DNA of 64,000 nt from NCBI RefSeq assembly GCF_000516985.1, contig NW_006917094.1:2108001-2172000 (forward strand), written 5' to 3'. Source of the stretch: Pestalotiopsis fici W106-1 (lineage: Eukaryota; Ascomycota; Sordariomycetes; Amphisphaeriales; Sporocadaceae). Position numbers and translations under genes: made by a program. Position 1 is the stretch's first letter. Each line of letters opens with the position of its first letter. Under the pieces are notes generated by a model. That model was given only the letters and a program-made list of their open reading frames with translations, was not told the origin of the DNA and ran no database searches. Shown here one piece after another: positions 1 to 11,874 of the stretch.

Positions 1-2007
1 TCCATCCATCCCACGAGGCGGACAAATCGCACATTTCGTCAAGAAAACTCCGCCAATTCGTTTTAAGTTTTTGTACGCGACGGAAATATCTATGTATAGT
101 AGCTGAAGAGCTATTGTAGATTGGGGGGTTTACTTCCGCTTTAGGGCAATGCAAGCGAATTACAATGACAATGCAAAACAAGCGAGAGTTAATGAAGAAG
201 AAGAAGAAACAAAAGACACTTTTGACGGTCAATTGTTGTTGTTTCGCGCATTCCGATAATGGTGATGATGGTGACCATATATTTTGTCTTCATGGCGATT
301 CTCGTCATGGGTCTGAGTAATGAAGCTACTAGCCATTGAAGCAAACACAATACAAGACAATATAGTAAAGTCGGTGAAGAGTTTGTGAGAGGACTCATGA
401 TGCCAAAACCCTCGGCTTGGATCAAATTGATAAAAATATACTCTAAGTTAAGGCATATCCCGCGAGTGCAGATGAATCACCTGCTTCGTGTCTAGCCGCA
501 ACGTAAAATAGGGAATTGGTTGGACGTGAGAGCTTCTCGAGGCGCTTCTGATCAAGCGTAGCCACGTTACCGGGTGAGCAGGTACATACATAGGCAGATG
601 TGATTTAGCTGTTGTTGATGGCCGGAAGGGGCGGGCTGAACTGCACATCCAGTCGCCCAGAGCTGAAAGAAAAAGTTGGTTAAAGTTCAGCATCTGACTG
701 CTTCAGAGTTTGTTTCCCATCTTCAATCAAAGTTTCATCCCTCTCTTTTTCTCGCGCGCGCGCGCGCGTGTTGCATATCTCCGAGTGCGTGTGTATGGAC
801 ATCGGGGATTGAATACATACTCATTCTCCAATTACCCTTTTCAGTACACCCGTTCGACCGAAGACGACAGGCATCCTCATTCGCATCCTCGTATCAACTT
901 GTCAGTGTCATCAGTTCCCACCTACTATTGCTACAGCCTATCTTATTGCCATACCATCCATCAGCAGCAGCAACCCTACCATTGACCGCATTAGGCAGAC
1001 CCTCCGACAAAGTTCAAACTTCATCCCGCGCATATAAAGTTTTTCTATTGGAACTTTGCGCCCGCGAGGTTTTAAGAACGCGGGCGCGCCAATCCTTAAC
1101 ACTTTTGCGTCCTTTTTAAAGTTCAACTCCAGCTTGGGTGGGAACTGCGCGCGTGTCACATTACCCACGTCTGTTTGTCAACGTTGCTTCTCGTCGGGCA
1201 GCTTGAAGCGACAACTGGCTGCTGATGCTGCTCACCATTCCTTTGCTGAACCACTACTCGCATACATCCTGTTTGAGCAGTGGTGGGCGGGTCGAAACTT
1301 TACTTTGCCCTGTCTTCGTTGCATGCGGCAATTCACCCGGCAAAGGGGGACTTGTCCATGAGGGAGGGTCTTGGTGCTGCGATCCAAGCGATCAAAGTCG
1401 GATGTACTGGGTACTTGCTATGGTTGACGGAAGGCGCATGCGCGTCTCAAACGTTGAACTACTCAGCCTGGTGTAAGTTTCGTGCTTGGGGCGCAAAACA
1501 ATGCGAGGCTGCATAGCCGCCGATGATTGTCCGCCTAAGCAAGTTGATGCCAGAGGAAGACATGGTCTTGGCCGAGCGACGTGGTCGAGAACATGGACCC
1601 CGTTGGGTTGACTCCGCAGCCTTGCCTTGTCGGGGTTGCTTTTGACTCAACAGCAAGACATGCGGACCGCACGTGAAGAACACGCGGTCGGCGGTCAGCC
1701 GTTGAACGTCTATCGCCACACAGATCGGGTTGTAGATGGATCTGCAAAAAAATGGCATCAGGGCCGTTAGACTGCCGAGCCATATTGTGCCGCTTTGCGG
1801 CTCTTCGGCGCCGCCATCACAGATAAGTTGTTTTGCACGCCGACTAAAATGTGGCTCCAGTGAATAAAAAAATCAAAGCACCAGTAAAGATGACTTGTAC
1901 TTCACTGTCTACAGTAGTCTCGTCCTCGATCATGATGCGGGTATATCGTCGCTCCACTAACAGGTCCTCTTCCTCCATCCAAGGCAGGTCTCCACGCATT
2001 CATTACT
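1..2007. other. Intergenic, no supported gene
   Basis: About 2 kb with only short overlapping open frames of no recognisable composition. It holds a (CG)8 tract at 753-768 and a 9-bp inverted repeat (GCGCCCGCG at 58-66 past position 1000, partner at 1079-1087) just after a CATATAAAG element at 1031. It could be promoter or UTR of a gene beyond the left edge, but nothing shows this directly. Confidence 0.5.
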
Positions 2008-2829
2008 TCAACTCCGCTGTGCTTGCTGCAGATAACCCTTTGCATCAGCTTGTGCAATGGCAGCATACCATATTTTGGCCATCTTCTTATACCCCGCGTC
2101 CACTGGGTGCGTTCCGTCAGAACTGATGTCGGCAAGCGTGGGACCGTCCGATCCCTGCATATCAGCCCATATTATAGGCTTTCCGTAGGATTGCAAGGCG
2201 CTGACCAAGGTCTGGTACTGCGAATTGATCTGCTTGGCACGCGAATCCGTGCCACTGTCTCCATTTCTTAGGAGGCCGGAAAGGATGACGGTCGCCCGGG
2301 GGGATTGCGTGTAGATATCCCCCAGCATATTCTTCATCCGCTGCCCGGCATTGGAGATGTCTTTATCTTGGATGGCATCATTGGTTCCGGCATTGATCAG
2401 AACCAGATTGGGCTTATAGTTGGACGTGTCAATGTTCGACTTGTCATGCACCTCGTCGATAACGTAGCCTGGCCATCCGGAGTTGTCATTGTCCCTCATA
2501 GTCCCATTGGGGTTGCTTCCGACCATGTCTACTCGGTTGCCATTGTATACGATAGCGTCCCGGAGGTATTTTCGAAATCCGTTGCCATCACTGGAAGCTA
2601 CACCATGTACGATGGATGCACCCAACGGCTCGATCCGCAGAAAGATACCACCTGCGAAGGAATCCCTCGTTGGGTAATAGGCTGGTCCTCCTAAGGGAGT
2701 ACCTGTACAATATCAGCGTCTTGTCCAGGTATTAGTCGCCTGGGCGAGGCGACAAGTCCAAGAGCTATTACCTGACACGCTCGTGAGAGAAACTGCGCAT
2801 AGCGCCAGGCATGTCGTGAGAGGAAACAT
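2008..2829 (-). CDS. Secreted SGNH/GDSL-type esterase (CE3-like)
   Basis: Two exons, 2829..2772 and 2690..2008, give 246 residues. The intron (donor GTAATA, TAG acceptor, CTAAT branch site) is phase 1. Exon 1 is almost exactly a signal peptide (MFPLTTCLALCAVSLTSVSG), so the enzyme should be secreted. The SGNH motifs are present: GASIVHG at 43-49 with the predicted nucleophile Ser45, NAGTNDA at 119-125 (block III) and SDGTHP with Asp211 and His214 as the other catalytic residues. Proteins of this family deacetylate or de-esterify plant-wall polysaccharides or other esters; the small size and the Gly-Thr-Asn-Asp block resemble CE3 acetylxylan esterases, but the substrate is inferred only. It stands alone between long gene-free stretches. 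Confidence 0.86.
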
Positions 2830-5800
2830 GCCGACCTTCTTTTACAGAGAATATCGTACTGATAAGACCAGTGTCTGCTGCTATGGAATGCGTCTGAGGT
2901 TGGGCTGATGAGACAGTGACAGGGCAACTCGCGACCCCTTTCTTTATAACCACCAGAACCGGAACAAGACAAGAGATCACCCGTCCATCAAGAGTGGTAG
3001 GGGTTGATGAGCTTTTCTACACCACCAGACCGCGCTCATGTTGTCTTACGTTGCTTGCTGGGCATGCGCCTGCTCTCCCTTTCCGCTTGGGTGGACGATT
3101 CAAGTGCTCGTCACTGATTTGTCCCCTCCTTTCATTCATGAGCTACTACTTTAGATGGCCGGCTAATGTGAGGTTGGTGAGTAAGCATAACATTCCTTTT
3201 TTTGTCTCTTTTTAGTCTAAATGCATGCCAGATGCTAGGCCAAAGCGCACGCCGTCGTCACATACTCATACCTCTATCGATGACTTGCAGATCACCCCGC
3301 AAGATGATGAGGCTCAGAATGGCAAGGTCTGCCGTCGATCCGAATCTCGTGTCGACGTTTTGTTTTGCGTGCAGCCATGGCGCAGCATAGCAACCGCTAT
3401 GTGGGCGGTCGTGCCGTGCACGCATACATACTTTGCACTCGCTTGTATGCAGCATGCTTATTTGGCGTATGCATGCTCTGGATGGCTCAAACTCTGGAAG
3501 AGGGGTTGGGAATCCAGAGGGAGGTTATCTTCTAGCATCCATTTCCTCACTGGCGGGATATGATGCTTGTCGAAATGACATCAAGTGATTTATAGTATGA
3601 TCACTTGGTTCAAGAAATTGCTACCAATTACGAGTCCATTTGTGCACTATGGATATATATGATCGGGTATGTGTCGGGTATTGAGATCATGTGGGCAGGC
3701 TGTCATAATACCCCCCGTGGGGTTACAGTGCATTTCCGGCAATTACCGGCAGCTACTGTACTTAAAACCAGGCTGTTGGTGTCCGGCACTGGGGACGGGA
3801 GGGTACGTTGCAAGTGTATGCAAGCCGAGCACAGGTGATGTCTGTGAATGGGCTCGCTTCGTTCTCACCTTCAGCTCCTCTAGATACGTCGGCCATGTGG
3901 ATTTCATACTGAATCACAGTTCTTTAGGGCCGGAAAACGGTGTCCGACGACATATTCCACCTACCTACTTCATGTCGACCAACCTGCCTGATTTATGTAC
4001 AAGTAAAATTGAACAGAGCTTTACTGCGTGGAGGGGCCTTGATAAGTGAGCCGCAACACATTCAAAAGCCAGCAACTCTAAGAGCCTGAGAGTGGAACGC
4101 TCGCGATCGATTTGTCTGCGGATATGCTTCAACTACCCACACACTGTAGACAAAAAGAGGGAGCTCCAACTGCGCGTAGATATTCTTCAGATTCCTCAAT
4201 CTAGGAATGAAAAGCTTAACTATAATAAGTGGCGCAAGTGTTTGAGGCATTGATTTTTTTGCATGATCAATTGAGCAAGAATCGGGGAACATGTTTACAA
4301 AACCACATCAGATCAAGTGATCGATCTGTCGAATCCAGGTAGATAGCACGCGACTCATAAAGCGACGACATTGTCCATATCCTCGATTTCAAGTGCCGTA
4401 TCCCATCCAATGAGCGAGCCATCTCGTCGTCGGATCGTTCCGCCGCGGCCCGTGTCTCACGGATATGGCTGTCAGCAAGCGGTCCAAAATCTCACTCACC
4501 CTCCCGATCTCCCATCGAGCCAAGCATCCATGCGGATGGTGCCAAGGCGTGAATTCCTCCGGGGAGTACGCATGAGTGAGTACGGTAGTTACGGACCGGT
4601 ATGTGCCGGGAGGGTGCGGTCATTCGTCGGCAGGCTCCATATCGCATGTAGCAGCAGCATGTGAACAAGTCTCTTTTCGCGATATGACCCGGGATATTGC
4701 TTGATTTTAAGGTCATATATCCCACCCAGAAGCATCAGGTCGCAACCAACCTTGTATGGTCGGCAAAGCCACAGGTCCGAGTCGTCCTTTTGTTAAGATG
4801 CGCCTGCAGTCATTCCCAAAGCGCGACATGTCATGAATCAAGAAGAGTTTCGTCTGGATCCTCATCCCAATGTACGGGTCACGTTGTGAAATATCTTTCG
4901 GCCGAAAGATATAAAAAGGGCTGCCCCATGAGACATACCAAATAGTTGGTAGAGATTATTACCACATTTGTCCAAGGTGGAATCGAGCATCTCCTTCCTT
5001 CTCCAGTCCTATCCTCCATGTGTGTTATACTCTTTTATCACATGGAAAATCGTCATCTCTGTCCGAATTACTTTAGACTTCGAGCTCCTCGCCTCGATCA
5101 TCATTGTAATCTGACTGCTTATAACGAGACCACGGGAGCGAATGAAGAAGAGAGCGGAATGCTCACATAAGAGTGACAGAATTTCACCAGACTCTTGAAA
5201 GGATGGACCAATATGTGGAGGCACTGACTGTAGCCTCATCAATTGGGTGCTAATGTATCGACACCCTTCGCGACCGAGTCTGCACGATTCAAGGACTTTC
5301 ACCCAGCTCCTAGCTATAACGTGAAATGATTCATCACCTTTGAACAGTTGTATTCTTGCGGTTGATCAAGAGCTGTACTCAAGTCCAACAAAACTGGTAA
5401 ATCTACGTTCGCCCGGATTCCGCACGATAAGAACATATTTTTGGATCCAAGCTCAGTGGTTTCTCTACCTGTGCTAGACAGAGAAGTATTGGCAGACCTT
5501 CATGCGGTTACTCAGGATGATGGCGTCAAGACCAAAGGTCAAAAGAGCGAGTTCTTAATCACTCAGTGCTACTGAGTAAATAGAGGCCGCGACGAACAGT
5601 GTTTAGTAGCCTGGTAACTCTTCCCGTTCCTTCAGATTGAACTTTCGGCTTTCAATTCCTATAGAAAGAAGTTATGGCTAGGTTGGGAGTGCAGCACGAG
5701 ATGATTGATCAAGTGACAATATTCCCAACACATTGTCATGGAAGATTCAGCACTTGCGCGTCTCATTTCTGGAATACGGGCCCCGTCAACTATTTTCTGG

Positions 5801-6192
5801 AGAGTTTTCTTGTGTTTGGCCCCTTACTTGGGTCGCACCTTTGTAGATTGATAGGGTCGTCTTTAGCAAGTCGTCTATATTACTTGTCAGTTGAGATCGG
5901 GAAAGCCAGTAATACCATTCCTGGCCTGACGCTGCGTCTCTGTGGTTTTTTTTCCCCCCCGTTGTCTTCTGTTGAGGATCCTCAAAACGCCCAACTCCAT
6001 GCCATATAAAAATTCAAGTTCTCCCACGCCATGTCGGAAATGCTTATAACCCATCCACCCAGCTCGTGAGATTCACCTTTACCAGCCCGATGCTACTTCG
6101 TGCGCGTATACGTGCGTCTGCCAGATTGTTCGCGCCCCTTGCCATCTCCCGTCACGCTCTCTTGTCTCGGGGTTTCGAAGGGACTAAATCAA
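2830..6192. other. Long intergenic stretch, no supported gene
   Basis: 3.4 kb upstream of the SGNH esterase and downstream of the TRAPPC2L-like gene. Open frames are short and show no family motif. It contains a perfect 22-bp palindrome fused to a TATA-like element at 4891-4917 (listed separately). Confidence 0.5.
4891..4917 (+). promoter_or_regulatory. 22-bp perfect palindrome abutting a TATA-like box
   Basis: Positions 4891-4912 are a perfect palindrome: ATATCTTTCGG followed directly by its reverse complement. The centre is CGGCCG, two abutting CGG half-sites of the type bound by Zn2Cys6 dimers. Its right end runs straight into TATAAAAAGGG (4909-4919), a strong TATA-like sequence for the + strand. 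No convincing CDS starts within the next few hundred bases, so the driven unit, if any, is unknown. Confidence 0.35.
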
Positions 6193-6969
6193 TCACAACG
6201 TGTTGACGCTACCAGGCACCCAGACGTCACCGATCCTCCTCATCTCCTCGGCAAACTTGCGACTCGTGATGCGCTTCGTTCCGACATCGGTCGCGTCGTC
6301 GGGGTCGTAGAAGGGATTCTGGAGCAGGCGCACATACGCCGTCTGCATGGCCCGAAAGACGACCTTGAGCTCGCCTTCCCTCAGCCCGACGCCAGAGCCC
6401 CCCGCGGTCCCGTAGGAAGACGAACCGGCGCCGGCGCCTGCCCCTCCTCCACCACCACCTCCCATCCCCGCACCACCACCGGAGGGCGACGACAGCGATG
6501 ACGTCTTGAGACCCTTGCCGACCAGCGAGTCCAGAGACCTCCCTCGCATGTCGACGACGGCGACAAACTTGACGCCCGTGTTGGTCTCCCAGCCGTAGGC
6601 AGCCAGGCGGTCGTCGACGGCGTGCAGGAGGCCAAAGTCGCCGCTCAGCAGCGTGCCCGAGACCGAGGCGTGCCGCGCCCGCGAGGAAAATATGTCGAGT
6701 GTGCTGGACAGAAGGAGCGAGAACTGCAGCGGCGTACGCAGGGGGACGGCTTGGCCGGTCGCTGCGTCTCGCGACGTTGGGAAGAGTGTCGTGTGGAGGG
6801 GGTTGTTCTGTTGGTGGCCGCGATCCCACGCCCCGAGTCAGCCCATTGCCCGAGCAGGAAAGAAGAGCAGTGCAGACACCTCCCAGGTAGAGAACGGATG
6901 TAAAGGACAAAAACTCACGTTGCGCCCTATGACGCCTAAACAGGCGATCGACGGTATCGAGGTTGCCAT
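6193..6969 (-). CDS. TRAPPC2L/Tca17-like TRAPP complex subunit
   Basis: Exons 6969..6919 and 6807..6193 encode 221 residues; the donor GTGAGT and acceptor CAG join GVIGRN to NNPLHTTLF in frame. The sequence has the sedlin/longin-like layout of TRAPPC2L (yeast Tca17): an N-terminal MATSIPSIACLGVIGRNNNP strand, a central LLSGDFGLLHAVDDRLAAYGWE region, and a C-terminal segment ending FAEEMRRIGDVWVPG. TRAPP complexes act as guanine-nucleotide exchange factors and tethers in ER-Golgi and late Golgi traffic. A Gly/Ser-rich insertion of about 30 residues (roughly 137-167) interrupts the domain before its last helix; it is low-complexity and GC-rich and probably a surface loop. The downstream neighbour in the same orientation is the SGNH esterase, 3.4 kb away. 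Confidence 0.86.
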
Positions 6970-7502
6970 TGCGACGACAAAGCTTGTGGTTTTGCGAACA
7001 GTGTATCCTGTTCCTGGTGGAGGTTTGCCAAAGCAATGTTGGACTGGGTTGGAGCTGCGTGCGCATCAGCAGTGCTGAGCTAGCTATGAAAGTCTGCCCC
7101 ACTACGGAGTGGTACATTACGTCCTGTAACACCCACTGTAACAACCAAGACGTTTAGGACCCCTGAACAGCAGATCCGGGGTAGCTCCAACAAAATAAAC
7201 AACGACAAGCTTTGTCTATATTACTTTTATTGGGTACGTGCTTATTTATCGTCCCCTTTGCGACTTGGGAGTCTTATACTCAAGGAATGGCATCCATGTG
7301 AACGCTCAAGAGTAATATTTTGAATAAAATAGATTAGGTAAATGTACTATACTCTGCGCAAGTAGTACCTATATAGTCATACAAACCAAAAAGAAGAAAT
7401 TCAAGAACCAGCCGTCTTTCGCTGTATAAAGATTCGCCAGGGAGACCGCGATCTATTCAATCCCAGATCGGCCCCGAGGTTGCGAACCATTTTCCTTTGG
7501 CC
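6970..7502. other. Intergenic between two minus-strand genes
   Basis: 533 bp holding the promoter of the TRAPPC2L-like gene and the 3' region of the transacylase gene. AT-rich in its right half. No gene seen. Confidence 0.6.
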
Positions 7503-8877
7503 TTAATCATCGCCCTCATCCATATCTTCGGTCTTCTCCAGCGCTCTAAGAACATCCTCCACATCCCATGGATCAGTGATTGCCCACACGCCTCCTCCCT
7601 TCACCATGTCCATTCCTCTCATGCCGACCTCCTTTCCGACCAAGTTCCTACCAACCTTACCCGGGCCAATACCAAGCCATCTCCGAACTCGCTGTTCTTG
7701 GTCGAGATATTTTATGCTCTCCCACCATCTTACAGTCTCTAAACATTGCCGTGATAGCAAGTCTTTCACCTCCTCTTTACTACCAAATGGATTTGCACTG
7801 ACGTTGCTGATACACATGAGATCACCCGGGAACGTGACCACCTCCTGATCTTCTCGGCCAGCAACTCTACTCTTATTCGAAAGTAGTTCCTTCATGACGG
7901 AAACAGCGGGTCGCATAATTGGGCTGTGGAAGGGGGAATCGCTGTTTAATCGTACAGCTCTAGGATCGTGACCAAGAAACTGTCGCACATGTGCGACTAA
8001 TTCCTTGATCTTTTCCACGTTACCACTGAGCACGATTTGATTCTTGCTATTGATGTTTGCAATCAGCACTTGATCAATGGGCTGAATATCCTCGGCGTGA
8101 TCGCTGCGGGCGCCGGCACTTCGATATCCAACAAAGTCATCTATCGCCTCTATGAGAGACGCCAGATATTCCGGCTCAGTGACCACGGCCACCATGCCAT
8201 ACTCTCCACCGTATTCTTCCTGTGCACGTCTCGTCGCTTCGGCCATGGCCTCGGCCCGTCTCCGTACCATGTACAGAGCATCCTGAAAAGCCAGTACCCC
8301 GGCAGCAACAAGCGCAGCAAATTCGCCTAGCGAGTGACCCAGACTGACATCGATCCGCTCGGATACCTTGAAGCCGAATTCGCGCTCCAATATCCTCAGA
8401 ATCAATATGCTTGTTGCCATGATGGCGGGTTGAGCGTTTGGTGTGGCGGTCAATACCCTCGACGGACCATCTTGAATCACTGTGGAGAGCTTATAGCCCA
8501 TGTAGGTGTCTATCTCGTCGAGCACTTCGTGCGCTGCACGCGGGAATGCTTCTATCCAGGGTGTAGTCATGCCCACTTTCTGTACCCCTTGACCTATGGC
8601 GAAACTAATGTCAGTTCTGAATATGGCAGAGGAGCGAATAGCTGTAGGGGGAATTACCTGGGAAGAAGATGGCAGTCTTTGCCTTCTGCTTCTTGACCTC
8701 TGCTGCCGTCGAGCCATATCTACGAGTCGTTTTTACTGACGGCGAAAGCTGACGCGGCGCTGTTGCCGCATGCTGAGAAGTCCCTAGGACACCGGAAAAG
8801 GCCCAATGGTTGGGACAATTGCGACGACAGCTAACAGCTGCGCGCTGGCGCAATGGTGGAATGAAGGCGGTCATCAC
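7503..8877 (-). CDS. MCT1: Mitochondrial malonyl-CoA:ACP transacylase
   Basis: Exons 8877..8658 and 8593..7503 give 436 residues. The phase-1 intron splits the canonical FFPG|QGVQKVGM start of the acyltransferase fold. The enzyme loads malonate from malonyl-CoA onto acyl carrier protein for mitochondrial type II fatty acid synthesis (lipoate supply). Residues 1-60 are rich in Arg, Ser and Thr with almost no acidic residues, as in a mitochondrial presequence. The nucleophile motif GHSLG is at 159-163 (Ser161) and the catalytic histidine is in NSDSPFHSPIM (His296). A second ATG follows at codon 2, so the exact start is uncertain by one codon. It is a stand-alone protein, not a polyketide or fatty acid synthase module. 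Confidence 0.95.
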
Positions 8878-9371
8878 CGCGCCCCAGCGTATACCGAGCT
8901 ACAATGTTGACTAGGTGGTACCATCGAAAATATCGTGAGACGGGACACTCGGGTGCCGCATCGTAAGCAAGCTTGTGTGAATGGACGTAGCTATGCTCAA
9001 ATGGAAAGGCAGGAATCGGAAGACACGCAGCACCTACAGTCACGGGCCATTGCCGACCGACCCCACGTTCCTGACCCGCCCCAAAGCCGAGCTGGAGCTG
9101 CGGGGGGAAGCTTGGGGGGGCACAAGATAGCGCTAGTTATGGGCACATGGAGCTTGTACTAATCCCATGTGGCTCAACATTGCCTGTACCCAGCGTGCAT
9201 GTATCTTGGTATGGACATACCTTTCTATAGTGTGCCCCATGAGGTTTGCTCTCTAGTACAGAGATCTACGTATCAAGAACGTAAGGTTATGATTATATTC
9301 ATGAATGGTGTCGTCTAAAGTAGTTATGCGCAGTCAAAAGTCAAACAATGCTGTGCATGCTCTCGACTGAC
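8878..9371. other. Intergenic between two minus-strand genes
   Basis: 494 bp containing the promoter of the transacylase gene and the 3' region of the AP-3 mu gene. No gene seen. Confidence 0.6.
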
Positions 9372-11064
9372 TTAACATCTGATCTCCACGCCGCCTTTAC
9401 TAATCGTCAAGTACTTGACGCCTTTATATGGCTTTACTCCCTCACCTAGGCCACGGCTCTTCTTGGTATCGACATTAATGCTTTCGATCTTGATGCCACT
9501 GGGGATCCAGCCTTTCACCGAGAAGCTGACCGATGCAGAACTGGGCATCAAGATTTTGTTCTGTGCAATCTTCTTGGCTTCCTTATCGACTTCGCTTCCA
9601 GATTGCTGTTTTACTGTCGTTGGTGAAGCGGTGCTTTGATATGGCTCTTCATAAGAATAGTCTTTCCCAAACCCAAAGCCTGTTGGGTCATCCTGGATCT
9701 CGTCGTCCGCCAACGGGCCTAAAACTGTGGCTTTCAGACTGTAGTATGGTGTGCCAGAAGTCAGCTCTTTTTGTGGTATATACCACTCTAGTGACCTGTC
9801 CCCAGGATTATAATTGGCGTCACCTTTGCTTGGCCGCACGTCGGAAAGGTTTCTAACCTCGGATGGTAATGGGACCGTTACGATAACATCATGCAGCGAG
9901 GGAGAAGCCACAGTACCGGCATGCGGGCCACCAAAGGCCCTCCCACCAGATGCACCACCCCTGCCCGAAGGACCCAAGGCACCAGGGCCACCCGGGATTC
10001 GGTGAATGTTGAGTCGGATATCGAAGTCGGCCCCTGCTGCTCCCAAACCAGTCTTCACCTCGAGGCTGATGGGTAATTGCAGATTATTTGAACCAAGACC
10101 ACCACTGTTGTTGGTAGATGGTAGCAAATCCACCTCATAGCCTGCCAGAATAAAGCGGCCGTCGGGAGGGATAAAGCTCAAGTCACCAGGGCTTTCCCGC
10201 CACCGGTTAAGTCGAACGCAGGGATGAAAGACTGGCAGTTCCATGACGTTTCTCAGGTTGTGCTTTCCCTCTCGCCCGGTAAGACTCATGGTTATATCAG
10301 GAACTCCCGATACCTTGGAGGTGAAGGCGATTGTGCCATTGGCAAAGGCAGCGATGGGTCTTCCAGAGGGCGCCAATGTCACCGTCAGCGATTCCACTAC
10401 ATCAGCATATAGCTCGTTCGAGGTATGCCGTACGTTGGCTCGTCTCCAAGGTAGTGCAGGAGCATTTTGAGCTGCCAATGAAGGGATGCTCGGCGTATTG
10501 AGACTCGGGGTCAGTCCTGGTTTATTGGGCAGATTCAGACTGCCAAACAGTTTGCCCAAGAGTCCTTCCACCTCGACAGCATCCCTGAGCGCGTTCGGTT
10601 CGGTAGTATTTACCATGCCAGCATCGCACATCTCGGTCAAAAGTTGTGCCACAACATCATAGTTGGCCTCAATCTTGTGAGCCAGGACTGGCGCACCCAA
10701 GAACTCCTCGAGCACATCGATTATGCGGTGAAGGAATTCGAGAACCAAGAGTGGCTCGATTTCAGAGGATGCGGTCGCGAGGTAGAGCAAGTTCGCATGC
10801 TCCAAGCTGAAGACTAGAGTTGGCGGATTCGTGTTGGGCAGGTAAATCAAGTTGGGGCGCGGTGCCGGGTGATCTAGGTACAGAGGTAGCAGATGAGCTG
10901 CTGATAGCGGTCGGGCATTGTAGGTGTGCGAGAGGATGGCGCGTCTAGTAAGAGGAAGTTAACAAAGCCGTAAAAGATGGCCGACAAACCCCGCAGTGGT
11001 ATTTGTGACTGTCAACTTACTTGTGCTCATCAAAGATGTGCAGCGCTTCTATCACGCCCGTCAT
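9372..11064 (-). CDS. APM3: AP-3 adaptor complex subunit mu
   Basis: Exons 11064..11021 and 10944..9372 encode 538 residues. The first exon is only 44 nt (MTGVIEALHIFDEHK); the GTAAGT/TAG intron joins it to RAILSHTYNARPLS in frame. Residues 1-150 form the longin-like N-terminal domain (IEPLLVLEFLHRIIDVLEEF). The mu homology domain runs from ALPWRRANVRHTSNELYADV (about 177) to the C-terminus VKYLTISKGGVEIRC, the usual end of AP-3 mu chains. AP-3 sorts cargo with tyrosine or dileucine signals from Golgi/endosomes to the vacuole. A Pro/Gly/Ala-rich loop (about 335-365, GGPGALGPSGRGGASGG) lies inside the mu homology domain. It is divergent from MPP10, with an 810-bp shared upstream region. Confidence 0.93.
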
Positions 11065-11874
11065 GGTGGATGTGCTTCAAGCATGGTCTGCCGACGAAAG
11101 TTGAAGCTCGATGAATGGAGGGGCAGATCACTCAGCCCTGAAGACGTCAATCGGCCAGGGGTTGGTTGGTCGCTGTGCACTGAGGCTTGGATGGATTGCG
11201 ACCAGTCACCTGTGGCTAGTGGGGAAATTATACCAATCGCTTCACCTTAGGTAATCACAATGTTATGCATCATTTTTGCACCATGTTTTCAGCGGGATGT
11301 ATAGTATTGGAATCTTAGAATCTAGGAACTCGGGAGGAATTTTGTTATATGAGGCAACTCACAAGTCAAATCGGTTTTTTGTTTAGTAGCTTTACTTATT
11401 ATCTATTCAACCATTCTCATGTAAAGATTGATTGTGACTTCTAGTGCTCTGTGCCGCCGTGATGCATATCATTCCAAGAACAAAGGTGATATTAGATTAC
11501 AAAGATTGCTTTTACATTTGATCTCAATCATTCAATCTGGTTAGATTCCCCAACGCTTAAAAAATGAGGTACAACAGTTTGCAGGACACATCCATTATGC
11601 CGTCGTTCTTTTCGTGGTGCCGATAAGTGAACCCCGCGTAGTAAATAATTATTTCATAGAATGCATCAGTCGGGGGCAGCTCTAGTAGCGAGCCTATGCG
11701 AGCCAAGATGGCGGGGCTCAAGCCTGTAGCAACTTTTTTTATGGAGACTTTTCATCTTAGCTCGTGAACCAAATCCTTGGGGATTTTTTTTTTCTGCCGA
11801 TAAGCCAAGAAACAGTCCCAGGCTCAAAAAAACCGACCAGATAATTTTTGCAGGTCTTGACCCTCGATAAAGCC
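11065..11874. promoter_or_regulatory. Divergent promoter region, AP-3 mu / MPP10
   Basis: 810 bp between the two start codons. It contains T/A-rich tracts near 11390-11460 and a pyrimidine-rich stretch immediately upstream of MPP10. No specific sites were identified. Confidence 0.55.

Noticed and set aside
5674..6009. 111-codon + frame upstream of the TRAPPC2L-like gene 3' end
   Set aside because: Composition is irregular and matches no family.
6227..7144. 305-codon minus-strand frame overlapping the TRAPPC2L-like gene
   Set aside because: It is a GC-rich out-of-frame shadow; the other frame plus a short first exon gives the recognisable TRAPP subunit.
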